Shown here: positions 26,027 through 34,976 of the stretch, in pieces
Layout of the letters: each line of letters opens with the position of its first letter
How positions within the stretch are numbered: the stretch's first letter is position 1
DNA from: Streptomyces marincola
GTDB lineage: Bacteria > Actinomycetota > Actinomycetes > Streptomycetales > Streptomycetaceae
DNA length: 64,000 nucleotides
Direction of reading: 5' to 3'
Assembly: GCF_020410765.1 (NCBI RefSeq)
Contig: NZ_CP084541.1
Span: 2,475,001 to 2,539,000 of the forward strand
Program-made: the position numbers and the translations under genes
The notes under the pieces: generated by a model
Database searches by the model: none
What the model was told of the DNA's origin: nothing
The model's input: only the letters and a program-made list of their open reading frames with translations

Positions 26027-27914
26027 GGAAGTCGGCGGCGAGCGGTCCTGCGTCCGAGCCGCCCGAGCCGCCGTCCTCCAGCATCACCGCGAAGGCCAGG
26101 TCCCGTTCGGCCAGGTAGCCGATGATCCAGGCGTTCGTGGACAGTTCGCCGTCCTCCGCGTGGAACTCGGCCGTGCCGGTCTTGCCGTGCGGAACGCCGG
26201 GCACCCCGTTCAGCGCGGTGGCCGAGCCGTCCGTGACGGTGTCCCGCATCATCGACCGCAGCGCCTCCAGCGTGTCCTGGCTCAGCGCGCCCTCGGCCTC
26301 GTACCGCTGCTCCACCGCGTCGGGCACCAGCACCGGCTGCCGGAACGCGCCCTCCGCGACGGTGGCCGCGACGGACGCCATCACCAGCGGGCTGGCCTGC
26401 ACCCGGTCCTGCCCGATGAGGGAGGCGGCCAGCTGGTTCTGCGTCTCGGTGGCGGGCACGCTGCCGTCGAAGGTCGCGGCACCGACGTCCCACGTGCCGC
26501 CTATGCCGAACGCCTGCGCGACCTCGCTCATCCTGTCGTGCCCGAACCGGTCGCGGTTGTCGATGAACGCGGTGTTGCAGGAGGACGTGAACGCCTCGCG
26601 CAAGGTCGTGCCGGGGCCGAGCTCGAACTCGTCCTGGTTCTCGAAACGCTGGCCGTCGACCGTCACGTACTGGGGACAGCCGAGCACCTCGTCCGGCGTC
26701 GCGCCGTCCTCAAGCAGGGCCGCGGCGGTCAGCACCTTGAACGTGGAGCCGGGCGCCAACTGCCCTTGCAACGCGCGGTTGAACCCGTCGGCCGGCCAGT
26801 CGGCCGACGCCAGGACGTGGCCCGTCGACGGCTGGACGGCGACGATCGCGCCGTCGCGCCCCAGATCGGCGAGCGCCGTCTCGGCGGCCTGCTGCACCCG
26901 CGGGTCGAGCGTGGTGCGCACCGGCTCGCCCGGCTCGCCGCCCTCCTGCTCGTGCAGGGTGGTGACGGCCGCGCCCGACTCGCGGTCCGCGATCACGACG
27001 GCCGCGGCCGGGGTGCCGGCCAACTGCTCGTCGTACCGCTCCTGGAGCCCCGCGGTGCCGCTGCCGGTGTCCGGGTCGACGGCGCCGACCAGGGACCTGG
27101 CGGCGTGCGGCAGGGTGCGGGTGCCCTCCTGGAGCTGGAGCCCCTCCACGGCGCGGAGGGTGTCCGCGTGCTCCTGGAAGTCGGCGTCCCGCAGCGTGAT
27201 CACCGGCACGGCCTGATCGGGCTCGGCCGCCTCGACCCGGTCGGCGAGCGCGCCGGTGTCGATGCCGGCGTCCAGCCCTTCGAGCGCCTCGTAGGCCGCG
27301 TCCGCATCGGTCAGCCGCGCGGGCCAGACGCTGATGTCCCACACGGGTGAGGGGCCGGCCAGCTCGCTGTCGTCGGCCGCGAGCACCGGTGCCCGTTCCG
27401 CCTCCTCGACCGACAGCACCAGCGTCTGCCCCTCGGCCAGCTCGGGGTGCACCAGGTCGGACCCCCAGCGCACGGTCCACTCCTCGCCACCGCCACCGCC
27501 ACCGTCACCGCCGGCTGGGACCATCACGGCGGAGGAGTCGTAGGACCACTCCCCCGCGCCCGGCAGCGTGAACGTGGCGGTGAAGGGCACCGTGACCGCG
27601 TCCTCCGCGTCCTCACCGTCCGTGTCCGCGGGCTCGCCCGAGACCTCGAAGGCCGCGGACTCGGCCCGCATGTTGCTCCGCACGGAGTCGAGCAGCGACG
27701 CGGCGGCCTCGGGATCGTCGGTCAGCCCGGCCGCGGCCTCCAGATCACCGGCCGCCCAGGCGTCGAGGAACGCCTCGGCCTCCTCGGCGGCCCGCTCGGC
27801 CCGGTCGTCGTCCTCGCCGCCGCCCCGCACCAGCAGAACGACGACCACTGCCAGCACGACGGCCACGGCCGTGCCTCCGATGAGCGCGCTCCGGCGCGCA
27901 CGATTCCCTCCCAT
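26013..27914 (-). CDS. class B penicillin-binding protein (transpeptidase) with MecA_N-type domain
   Basis: A 633-residue membrane-anchored peptidoglycan transpeptidase. One transmembrane helix (about residues 13-30) is followed by an NTF2-like MecA_N domain (AEAFLDAWAAGDLEAAAGL), a dimerisation domain and the transpeptidase. Catalytic motifs are complete: GSTFK with Ser390 and Lys393, SCN at 445-447 and HGKTGT with Lys578. MecA_N-bearing PBPs in actinobacteria often have low beta-lactam affinity, but that cannot be read from sequence. The ATG at 27914 is preceded by AAGG; longer frames upstream run into the repeat array and are not real. It ends 14 bases inside the convergent MFS gene. Confidence 0.92.
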   Translation of the reverse strand: MGGNRARRSALIGGTAVAVVLAVVVVLLVRGGGEDDDRAERAAEEAEAFLDAWAAGDLEAAAGLTDDPEAAASLLDSVRSNMRAESAAFEVSGEPADTDGEDAEDAVTVPFTATFTLPGAGEWSYDSSAVMVPAGGDGGGGGGEEWTVRWGSDLVHPELAEGQTLVLSVEEAERAPVLAADDSELAGPSPVWDISVWPARLTDADAAYEALEGLDAGIDTGALADRVEAAEPDQAVPVITLRDADFQEHADTLRAVEGLQLQEGTRTLPHAARSLVGAVDPDTGSGTAGLQERYDEQLAGTPAAAVVIADRESGAAVTTLHEQEGGEPGEPVRTTLDPRVQQAAETALADLGRDGAIVAVQPSTGHVLASADWPADGFNRALQGQLAPGSTFKVLTAAALLEDGATPDEVLGCPQYVTVDGQRFENQDEFELGPGTTLREAFTSSCNTAFIDNRDRFGHDRMSEVAQAFGIGGTWDVGAATFDGSVPATETQNQLAASLIGQDRVQASPLVMASVAATVAEGAFRQPVLVPDAVEQRYEAEGALSQDTLEALRSMMRDTVTDGSATALNGVPGVPHGKTGTAEFHAEDGELSTNAWIIGYLAERDLAFAVMLEDGGSGGSDAGPLAADFLNAL

Positions 27915-28040
27915 GCGTCGCACCTTACCCCCGGGCACTGACAGAGAGTAGCGAAGCCTCCTGTGACACACGTCCCAAAAGCGGACAACTGACCGCAGCC
28001 ACAACACGAAACGGCACGGACCGGTAGGGGTGCGGGGCAC

Positions 28041-28463
28041 GGGGCGCGGGTGGCGAAGCCCCCGCCCGCGAGGCGAAGCCGAGCACAAACGACGAAGGCG
28101 ACGTGGTCCGCGCTGTCCGCGGGCACACGCCGCCTGTCGCCAAAGGGGGGCGCGGGTGGCGAAGCCCCCGCCCGCGAGGCGAAGCCGAGCACAAACGACG
28201 AAGGCGACGCGGTCCGCGCTGTCCGCGGGCACACGCCGCCTGTCGCCAAAGGGGGGCGCGGGTGGCGAAGCCCCCGCCCGCGAGGCGAAGCCGAGCACAA
28301 ACGACGAAAGCGACGCGGTCCGCGCTGTCCGCGGGCACACGCCGCCTGTCGCCAAAGGGGGGCGCGGGTGGCGAAGCCCCCGCCCGCGAGGCGAAGCCGA
28401 GCACAAACGACGAAGGCGACGTGGTCCGCGCTGTCCGCGGGCACACGTCGCCTGTCGCCTTCG
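28041..28463. repeat. 106-bp tandem direct repeat, four copies, next to ssrA
   Basis: Four head-to-tail copies start at 28041, 28147, 28253 and 28359, with an exact 106-bp period and only scattered substitutions. The fourth copy ends at the tmRNA 3' end with a variant edge. Because 106 is not a multiple of three, apparent open frames cycle through all frames, which argues against coding. The copy next to ssrA can form a hairpin between CGAAGGCGAC-type arms (about 28409-28463) and may be the tmRNA terminator; the others look like amplified copies of this flank. Confidence 0.85.
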
Positions 28464-28831
28464 TGGAGATGGCGGGAATCGAACCCGCGTCCAACGGAGC
28501 GGAAGGAGGGCTTCTCCGAGCGCAGTCCGCTGCGATTTTCTCGGCCCCGGAGATCACGCGGACAAGTCTCCGACGGGCTCAGTCACTGTGTGTTGTCCCT
28601 CAGGCTCCCGTGACCGAAGCCGTTGGTGAGTTCCCTAGCTGATGCCAGACACCGGGGCGGGAACGCCCCCGGGCTGACACTTCGCAGGTCGCTGCTCAGG
28701 CAGCGAGGGCGAAGGAATCGCGCTTTTGATTGGCGATTATTTTTTTGCGACACGTGGTTAACGAGATCATTGCCGCGTTCCTCGGCTCGCTTCCCCTGCT
28801 TCGACATCCGCTGTCGAAACCGATCATCCCC
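28464..28831 (-). ncRNA. ssrA: transfer-messenger RNA (tmRNA)
   Basis: About 368 nt. The 5' end GGGGATGATCGGTTTCGACA pairs with a 3' end ending CATCTCC plus discriminator A, and the T arm GGTTCGATTCCCGCC is present near the 3' end. The CCA tail is not encoded. The resume codon GCC (28732-28734) opens a tag reading frame of 12 residues, ANQKRDSFALAA, ending with TGA at 28696-28698. tmRNA with SmpB rescues ribosomes stalled on broken mRNAs and tags the product for proteolysis. It follows smpB on the same strand. Confidence 0.95.
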
Positions 28832-28908
28832 ATGTTTTGTTAACAAACAGCCCGCTTCGGACATTCCCCGCCCAGTGGCGGCCTCAGCGGTCCGCTCTCC
28901 AGTATACG

Positions 28909-29394
28909 TCAGGCCCGCTGCCTGCGGCGAGCTGCCGACATCGCGCGCTCGGCCTCCCTGCGGTCCTGCTTCTCCCGCAGCGTCTGCCGCTTGTCGTACT
29001 CGCGCTTGCCGCGCGCCAGCGCGACCTCGACCTTGGCCCGGCCGCTCTTGAAGTACAGCGAGAGCGGCACGAGTGTGAGGCCCGTCTCCTGCGTCTTGCC
29101 GATCAGCTTGTCGATCTCGGCACGGTGCAGCAGCAGCTTCCGCTTGCGCCTGGCGCTGTGGTTCGTCCACGTGCCCTGCGCGTACTCCGGGATGTGCACG
29201 TTGTGCAACCACACCTCGGCCCCGTCGAGCTGCGCGAATCCGTCGACCAGCGAGGCGCGCCCCTGGCGCAGCGACTTCACCTCGGTGCCGGTCAGGACCA
29301 TCCCGCACTCGTACGTGTCCAGGATCTCGTAGTCGTGCCGCGCCTTCTTGTTCTGCGCGATGAGCTTGCGCCCGTCCTGTTTCCCCTTAGCCAT
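28909..29394 (-). CDS. smpB: SsrA-binding protein
   Basis: SmpB (161 residues) binds the tRNA-like part of tmRNA and delivers it to stalled ribosomes. Family blocks are clear: IAQNKKARHDYEILDTYECG, GTEVKSLRQGRASLVDGF, and NVHIPEYAQGTWTNHSARRKR, with the basic C-terminal tail that reads the empty mRNA channel. It lies 43 bp after the S41 protease gene and about 77 bp before ssrA, completing a ftsE-ftsX-S41-smpB-ssrA run. Confidence 0.97.
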   Translation of the reverse strand: MAKGKQDGRKLIAQNKKARHDYEILDTYECGMVLTGTEVKSLRQGRASLVDGFAQLDGAEVWLHNVHIPEYAQGTWTNHSARRKRKLLLHRAEIDKLIGKTQETGLTLVPLSLYFKSGRAKVEVALARGKREYDKRQTLREKQDRREAERAMSAARRRQRA

Positions 29395-29437
29395 GACCCG
29401 TCCACTCTACTGGCCGGGGCCGCCGCGGGCCCGCGAG

Positions 29438-30556
29438 TTATCCGCCGGACGCGAGCCCGTCCAGCACGGCGTACGCCTCCGCCTCGGCGTCCTCGCCCGA
29501 GGCGACCGGCAGATCGGGAACGATCCCGCCGTCGTCGACCGTCCGGCCCGAGGGCGTGGCGTAGTGGCCGACCGTCAACTCGGCGACGGAGCCGTCCGGC
29601 TGCTCGCTCGGCATCTGGACCGTTCCCTTGCCGAACGTCCGGGAGCCGACGACCACCGCGCGGTTGCGGTCCTGGAGCGCGCCGGTCAGCATCTCGGCCG
29701 AGCTCATCGTGCCGCCGTCGACGAGCACCACCAGGGGGCGCGCGGTGTCGCCGCCCGGCTCGGCGTGCAGCGCCTCCTGGCGGCCGTGCACGTCGTAGGT
29801 GGCGACGAGCCCGCCGTCGAGGAAGACGCCCGCGGCCTCGGCGGCCTCGGCCAGCAGCCCGCCGCCGTTGCCGCGCAGGTCGAGGACGACGCCGTCCTCG
29901 GGCGGCAGCGCGGCGACCGCGGCCCGCAGCGCTTCGGCCGAGCCGCGCGTGAACGTGCTGACGTGCACGCGGGCAGCGCCCGGCACGCCGCGGTCGACCG
30001 TCACGGGCTCGACGGAAAGCCGGGCCCGTTCCACCTCGGCCGTCCAGGCGCGCCCCCCGCGCGCGAGGCCGAGCAGGACCGTGCTGCCCGGACCGGCCTC
30101 GGCGGGCCGGTCGCTGCCGCGCAGCCGGCCGACCGCGTCCGTGACGGGCCCGCCGTCGAGGGCCACGCCGTCGATCGTGCGGATCTCGTCACCGGCCCGC
30201 ACGCCGGCCCGCTCCGCGGGGCTGCCCGCGTGGACCTCGCTGACCTCGATGCGGCCCGCCGAGGTCCTGACGACCGCTATGCCGGTGCCGACGTACTCGC
30301 CGTCGAGGCCCTGCGCCAGCGCCGCGTACTCCTCGGCGGAATAGGCGGACGCCCAGCGGTCCCCGCTCTCGCTCACGAGTTCCCCGGCGTCCCCCGTTCC
30401 CGCGGCGTCCCGGTCCGCCCGCGGCTCGGTGCCGCCGGCGGCGTCCGGCCACGCGCCGGTGGCCGCACCGGTCATGAGCACTCCCGCGAAGACGAACGCG
30501 AGAGCCGTCCCGCGCCGTGCGGCGCGGGACGGCTTGTCGTGACACGGACGTGACAT
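29438..30556 (-). CDS. S41 family C-terminal processing peptidase (CtpA-like) with PDZ domain
   Basis: A 372-residue exported serine protease. An N-terminal signal or anchor segment (TALAFVFAGVLMTGAATG) is followed by a PDZ domain (GIAVVRTSAGRIEVSEVHAGSPAERAGVRAGD) and the S41 core. The Ser/Lys dyad is seen as SSAEML with Ser286 and TFGKGTVQ with Lys310. ATG at 30556 gives a compact signal sequence; an upstream start is possible. Its place directly after ftsX suggests a role in envelope or division-protein processing, but this is inference. Confidence 0.9.
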   Translation of the reverse strand: MSRPCHDKPSRAARRGTALAFVFAGVLMTGAATGAWPDAAGGTEPRADRDAAGTGDAGELVSESGDRWASAYSAEEYAALAQGLDGEYVGTGIAVVRTSAGRIEVSEVHAGSPAERAGVRAGDEIRTIDGVALDGGPVTDAVGRLRGSDRPAEAGPGSTVLLGLARGGRAWTAEVERARLSVEPVTVDRGVPGAARVHVSTFTRGSAEALRAAVAALPPEDGVVLDLRGNGGGLLAEAAEAAGVFLDGGLVATYDVHGRQEALHAEPGGDTARPLVVLVDGGTMSSAEMLTGALQDRNRAVVVGSRTFGKGTVQMPSEQPDGSVAELTVGHYATPSGRTVDDGGIVPDLPVASGEDAEAEAYAVLDGLASGG

Positions 30557-30635
30557 GGTGCGGAGTGTAGGACACAACCCCGGGGCGTACGCGAGATGAA
30601 CAACGCGGCGGTGCGGGGGAAAAGTCACACCCCTC

Positions 30636-31550
30636 TTACACCTTCAGGTACTTGCGCAGCGCGAAGAAGGCTGCCACCGAGGGCATCAGCGCCCCCACCA
30701 CGAGCACCCAGGGCAGGACGGAGATCACCGCGTCCCAGCCGATGAAGTCGATCGCGGGGATGCGTTCGGCGAGGAAGTTGTTGATGGCGAAGTACTTGAC
30801 GCCCAGCAGCAGGACGCAGGCGAACAAGGCGCCGAGCAGGCCCGCGATCGTGGCCTCCAGGATGAACGGCATCTGGATGTAGAAGCTGGACGCGCCGACC
30901 AGCCGCATGATGCCCGTCTCCCGCCGCCGGCTGAACGCGGAGACCCGGACGGTGTTGACGATGAGCAGCAGCGCCACGACCAGCATGAGGACCATGAGCC
31001 CGAGCGCGGCGTAGTTGACGCCGTTCAGCAGGTTGAACAGGTTTTCGAGCAACGAGCGCTGGTCCGTCACCGACTGGACGCCGTCCCGCCCGGCGAACGC
31101 CGAGGAGATCACCTCGTACTTCGTCGGGTCCGTGAGCTTGACCCGCAGCGACTCCTGCATCTGATCGGGCGTCACGACCGCCGCGATCGGCGAGTTCTGC
31201 TGCTGCTCCTGGTAGTGCTCGTACGCCTCCTCGGCCGTCTCGTGGTAGACCTCCTCGACGAGCTGGTTCTCCTCAAGCTCCGCGCGCAGGTTCTCCCGCT
31301 GCTCCTCCGTGACCGCGCCGCGGGTGCAGGCCGGGTCGCCGGACTCGGCGTCGTTGGCGTTGCAGAGGAAGATCGAGACCTCGACCCGGTCGTACCAGTA
31401 GTCCTCCATGCTGTTGACCTGCTTGCGGGCGAGCAGCGAGCCGCCGAGCAGCGCCAGCGAGAGGGCGACGGAGACGATGACGGCGAAGGTCATCGTGAGG
31501 TTGCGGCGAAGACCGACGCCGATCTCCGACAGGACGAAGTTGGCGCGCAT
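30636..31550 (-). CDS. ftsX: cell division ABC transporter permease FtsX
   Basis: FtsX (304 residues) with FtsE forms a membrane complex that controls peptidoglycan hydrolases at division. It has one N-terminal helix (residues 21-43), an extracellular domain of about 125 residues with two cysteines (Cys63, Cys75), three further helices after residue 175 and the cytoplasmic motif RRRETGIMRLVGASS. It follows ftsE by 72 bp. Confidence 0.96.
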   Translation of the reverse strand: MRANFVLSEIGVGLRRNLTMTFAVIVSVALSLALLGGSLLARKQVNSMEDYWYDRVEVSIFLCNANDAESGDPACTRGAVTEEQRENLRAELEENQLVEEVYHETAEEAYEHYQEQQQNSPIAAVVTPDQMQESLRVKLTDPTKYEVISSAFAGRDGVQSVTDQRSLLENLFNLLNGVNYAALGLMVLMLVVALLLIVNTVRVSAFSRRRETGIMRLVGASSFYIQMPFILEATIAGLLGALFACVLLLGVKYFAINNFLAERIPAIDFIGWDAVISVLPWVLVVGALMPSVAAFFALRKYLKV

Positions 31551-31622
31551 GGCGTCCTTTCAGTGCTCGGTCGGTAGCGACCGCGGCCGGGCCCGGGCGG
31601 AACCGGCCCCGGGCGGAACCGG

Positions 31623-32312
31623 TCAGTGCTGGTAGCCGTAGACGCCGCGCGACTGGTCGCGGACCAGTCGGCCCCGTTCAAGCTCGATCACGCGCTTGCG
31701 CATCTGGTCAACGATCTGCGCGTCGTGGGTCGCCATCACCACGGTGGTACCGGTGCGGTTGATGCGGTCGAGGAGCTTCATGATGCCCACGGACGTCTGC
31801 GGGTCCAGGTTGCCCGTCGGCTCGTCGGCGATCAGCAGCATGGGCCGGTTGACGAACGCCCGGGCGATGGCGACACGTTGCTGCTCACCACCGGACAACT
31901 CACCGGGCATGCGGTCGTCCTTGCCGCCGAGGCCCACGAGGTCGAGCACCTCGGGCACCGTCTTGCGGATCTGGCCGCGCGGCTTGCCGATGACTTCGAG
32001 CGCGAACGCGACGTTCTCGCCCACCGTCTTGTTCGGCAGCAGGCGGAAGTCCTGGAAGACGGTGCCCAGCTTGCGGCGCACCTGGGGCACTTTCCAGTTG
32101 GAGAGCCGGCCGAGGTCCTTGCCGAGCACATGCACGGTGCCGGTGCTGGCCCGCTCCTCGCGCAGGACCAGGCGCAGGAACGTGGACTTGCCCGAGCCGG
32201 AGGAACCGACGAGGAAGACGAACTCCCCGCGCTGGATCTCCAGCGTGACGTCGTGCAGCGCCGGCGCGTTCTGCCGGGGATACGTCTTGGAGACGTTGTC
32301 GAAACGGATCAC
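31623..32312 (-). CDS. ftsE: cell division ATP-binding protein FtsE
   Basis: FtsE (229 residues) is the ATPase partner of FtsX. Walker A GSSGSGKST near residue 37, Q-loop FQDFRLLPNKTV, signature LSGGEQQRVAIARA, Walker B LLIADEPTGNLD and the switch histidine ATHD are all present. It starts the minus-strand operon through ftsX, the S41 protease and smpB. Confidence 0.97.
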   Translation of the reverse strand: MIRFDNVSKTYPRQNAPALHDVTLEIQRGEFVFLVGSSGSGKSTFLRLVLREERASTGTVHVLGKDLGRLSNWKVPQVRRKLGTVFQDFRLLPNKTVGENVAFALEVIGKPRGQIRKTVPEVLDLVGLGGKDDRMPGELSGGEQQRVAIARAFVNRPMLLIADEPTGNLDPQTSVGIMKLLDRINRTGTTVVMATHDAQIVDQMRKRVIELERGRLVRDQSRGVYGYQH

Positions 32313-32501
32313 GGTTACACCATGTCGTGGCCGGGTACATGCGAAGGACTCCCTCCGCGCTGGGGCTGACCATACGCGAAGCGGCGCGCGCTCCGCAGGC
32401 TGCGGCCCAAGCCATCCCCTTTGTCCCGGTCCGGGTTCTGCGGTTCATGCCGGAGCCTGGCACAGTGGACAACGAGGGGGAGGACGAGAGGAGACGATCG
32501 C

Positions 32502-32696
32502 ATGACCGCCGACTGGCTGGTGTGCGCCAACTGCGCGGGGCGGGTGAGCGAGGGCCGGTGCCCGGTGTGCCGGGCGGAGCTGGCCCGGCTGCGCCAGGAG
32601 CGCGGCCCCTGGGGCACCCTGGGCAGCCCAGGGGCGTTGATCGCGCTCCTGCTGGCACTGGCCGCCGTCGCCTTCCTGGTGACCCGGCCGGCCTGA
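32502..32696 (+). CDS. small membrane protein with N-terminal zinc ribbon
   Basis: A 64-residue protein: two CxxC pairs (CANC, CPVC) in the first 25 residues look like a zinc ribbon and a single transmembrane helix (ALIALLLALAAVAFLV) ends the chain. The ATG at 32502 has GAGGAGA seven bases upstream. Small proteins of this form are conserved in Streptomyces next to ftsE; function unknown. Confidence 0.75.
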   Translation: MTADWLVCANCAGRVSEGRCPVCRAELARLRQERGPWGTLGSPGALIALLLALAAVAFLVTRPA

Positions 32697-32730
32697 GATT
32701 TCCGCGCGGTGATCCCGCGCGGCACGACGA

Positions 32731-32764
32731 ACGGGCCCGGAGCAACGGTGTGCTCCGGGCCCGT
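32731..32764. terminator. bidirectional terminator
   Basis: A perfect 14-bp stem (32731-32744 with 32751-32764) and six-base loop lies between the small zinc-ribbon gene and the convergent LAETG protein gene. Confidence 0.75.
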
Positions 32765-32799
32765 CACACTGTGCTGAGCACGGTGTCGCCGACCCGCGA

Positions 32800-33615
32800 T
32801 CAGGCGGGGGTGGCGCCGTCCTTGTTGATCAGCCGCGGCAGGTAGCGGAAGGCCACGCCGCCCGCGATCATGGTCGCGGCACCGACGATCAGCAGCGTCT
32901 GGTTGGTGGAAGCACCGGTTTCGGCCAGCTCCGGGCCGTCGCCCTGGTCCCCGACGGGGGTCTGCACCTGGTCGGTGAGGTCCTCGCTCGGGTTGTTCTG
33001 CTCGATCGGGCGGTTGTTCTCGCCGTCGGGGTTCAGGCCGCCGGTCGAACCGCCTTCGGTGACACCCTGGACGCTGTTGTCGTCGTCGCCGTCGTCGTCA
33101 CCGTCCTGGCCGCCTTGCTCGCCGCCGCCCTGTTCGCCGCCGCCTTGCTCGCCGCCGCCCTGTTCGCCGCCGCCTTGCTCGCCGCCGCCCTGTTCGCCGC
33201 CGCCCTGTTCGCCGCCGCCTTGCTCGCCGCCGCCCTGTTCGCCGCCGCCCTGTTCGCCGCCGCCCTGTTCGCCGCCGCCCTGTTCGCCGCCGCCCTGTTC
33301 GCCGCCGCCCTGTTCGCCGCCGCCCTGTTCGCCGCCGCCCTGTTCGCCGCCGCCTTGCTCGCCGCCGCCTTGCTCGCCGCCGCCTTGCTCGCCGCCGCCC
33401 TGTTCGCCGCCGCCCTGTTCGCCGCCGCCTTCGTTGCCTTCGATCAGACCGGAGATGACGCCGCCGTCGTCGCCGTCGGGGTTGCCCGCCAGGGTCTGCG
33501 GCTGCGGGTCATCGCTCGCCGACGCGGTGCCGACGACGGCGAGGGACGCCCCCGCCGCGAAGACCGCCGCCGCCGCGATGCGCGCCATGTTGGCCCGGGT
33601 CTTGGGACTGGCCAT
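32800..33615 (-). CDS. sortase-anchored surface protein with GGGEQ repeat stalk
   Basis: A 271-residue exported protein. Residues 1-33 form a signal peptide (ARIAAAAVFAAGASLAVVGTASA). Residues 63-167 are 21 perfect GGGEQ pentapeptides; then an Asp/Asn-rich linker leads to the sorting signal: LAETG at 230-234, a hydrophobic helix (TLLIVGAATMIAGGVAFRYL) and a short tail. LAxTG is the class E sortase motif of Streptomyces. The repeat tract probably spans the cell wall; no functional head domain exists apart from about 30 residues after the signal peptide. ATG at 33615 follows AGGGGG. Confidence 0.85.
   Translation of the reverse strand: MASPKTRANMARIAAAAVFAAGASLAVVGTASASDDPQPQTLAGNPDGDDGGVISGLIEGNEGGGEQGGGEQGGGEQGGGEQGGGEQGGGEQGGGEQGGGEQGGGEQGGGEQGGGEQGGGEQGGGEQGGGEQGGGEQGGGEQGGGEQGGGEQGGGEQGGGEQGGGEQGGQDGDDDGDDDNSVQGVTEGGSTGGLNPDGENNRPIEQNNPSEDLTDQVQTPVGDQGDGPELAETGASTNQTLLIVGAATMIAGGVAFRYLPRLINKDGATPA
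33115..33429 (-). repeat. 15-bp minisatellite, 21 units, encoding GGGEQ
   Basis: Twenty-one in-frame 15-base units. The Gly codons are invariant; only the Glu-Gln codons vary between two forms (GAACAG and GAGCAA), in an irregular order. Such near-identity suggests recent expansion by slippage or recombination. Confidence 0.95.
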
Positions 33616-33846
33616 GTATTCGCTACCCCCTGTAGCTGTTCGTTGGGAACTGTGTCCCTGTATGTGGGGCAGCCTGCCGCTGGGCGACGGGTGCCACGGG
33701 GCCTCCCATACGAGACTCACCGGCCCTCCGCACACCGCGCGCCCGCGTTCATAGGCATACCAAGCGAACAGCTTTCCTGCTGAACGGACCGCCGTCAAGC
33801 GCAATGCCCACCAAATGCCCTGCGCGCAGTGGACGTTGCGTGAAGG

Positions 33847-34953
33847 TTACTTCTCGCGCTGTTTCCGCCACCGGATTCCGGCTTCGAGGAAGTCGTCGAT
33901 ATCCCCGTCCAAAACGGCCTGCGGGTTTCCGACTTCGTGTTCCGTGCGCAGGTCCTTGACCATCTGGTAGGGCTGGAGAACGTAGCTGCGCATCTGGTTG
34001 CCCCAGGAGTTGCCGCCGTCGCCCTTGAGGGCGTCCATCTTGGCCTGCTCCTCGGCCCGCTGGTGCGCCAGCAGGCGGGCCTGGAGCACCCGCATGGCCG
34101 CGGCCCGGTTCTGGATCTGCGACTTCTCGTTCTGGCAGGAGACGACGATGCCGGTCGGCAGGTGGGTGATCCGCACCGCCGAGTCCGTCGTGTTGACGGA
34201 CTGGCCGCCGGGGCCGGAGGACCTGAACACGTCCACCCGGATCTCGTTCTCCGGCACCTCGATGTGGTCGGTCTGCTCCACCACCGGCAGCACCTCGACG
34301 CCCGCGAACGACGTCTGCCTGCGCCCCTGGTTGTCGAACGGGGAGATGCGGACCATCCGGTGGGTGCCCTGCTCCACCGACAGGGTGCCGTAGGCGTACG
34401 GGGCCTTGACGGTGAACGTCGTCGACTTGATCCCCGCCTCTTCCGCGAAGGAGGTGTCGAGCACGTCCGTCGGGTAGCCGCGGCGCTCGGCCCAGCGCAG
34501 GTACATGCGCTGGAGCTGCTCGGCGAAGTCCGCCGCGTCCACGCCGCCGGCCTCCGCGCGGATGGACACCATGGCCTCGCGCTGGTCGTACTCGCCGGAC
34601 AGCAGCGTGCGGACCTCAAGCTCCGCGACGGCCTTGCGCACCGACTCCAGCTCGGCCTCCGCCTCCCGGCGGGTCTCGGCGTCGTTCTCCGCCTCGGCCA
34701 GCTCGAACAGCACCTCCACATCGTCGATGCGGCCGTGCAGCTCCTCGGTCTTGCGCAGCTGGCCCTGGAGGAGGGACAGGCGGCTGGTGACCTGCTGGGC
34801 GCGCTCGGGGTCGTCCCACAGGGTGGGCGCGGCGGCCTGCTCCTCCAGAGCGGCGATGTCCGCCCGCAGCCGGTCGAGGTCGATCACTGCCTCGATCGAC
34901 TGCATGGTGGAGGTGAGGGACTTCAGAGCTTCGGAAACGTCGACGACTGCCAC
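33847..34953 (-). CDS. prfB: peptide chain release factor 2
   Basis: RF2 (368 residues) ends translation at UGA and UAA. The SPF recognition motif is RISPFDNQGRRQTSFAGVEV and the catalytic GGQ lies at 249-251 (SSGPGGQSVNTTDSAVR). The frame is continuous from a GTG at 34953, so the programmed +1 frameshift of E. coli prfB is absent, as usual in actinobacteria. The gene is 23 bp after pkaB and may be cotranscribed. Confidence 0.97.
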   Translation of the reverse strand: MAVVDVSEALKSLTSTMQSIEAVIDLDRLRADIAALEEQAAAPTLWDDPERAQQVTSRLSLLQGQLRKTEELHGRIDDVEVLFELAEAENDAETRREAEAELESVRKAVAELEVRTLLSGEYDQREAMVSIRAEAGGVDAADFAEQLQRMYLRWAERRGYPTDVLDTSFAEEAGIKSTTFTVKAPYAYGTLSVEQGTHRMVRISPFDNQGRRQTSFAGVEVLPVVEQTDHIEVPENEIRVDVFRSSGPGGQSVNTTDSAVRITHLPTGIVVSCQNEKSQIQNRAAAMRVLQARLLAHQRAEEQAKMDALKGDGGNSWGNQMRSYVLQPYQMVKDLRTEHEVGNPQAVLDGDIDDFLEAGIRWRKQREK

Positions 34954-34976
34954 ACCTCCAGCCTAACCGCTGGCGC

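Noticed and set aside
28041..28463. CRISPR-like array
   Set aside because: The 106-bp units are contiguous without distinct spacers and there are no cas genes in the window.
27925..28642. Several overlapping open frames on both strands with repeated RLRLAGGGFATRAP or AKPPPARRSRAQ motifs
   Set aside because: They are read-through of the 106-bp tandem repeat in all frames and run into tmRNA; the repeat length is not a multiple of three and no start site or domain supports coding.
33115..33783. Plus-strand open frames rich in CSPPP or ALFAA repeats opposite the LAETG protein
   Set aside because: They are antisense shadows of the GGGEQ minisatellite and have no ribosome-binding site or family features.
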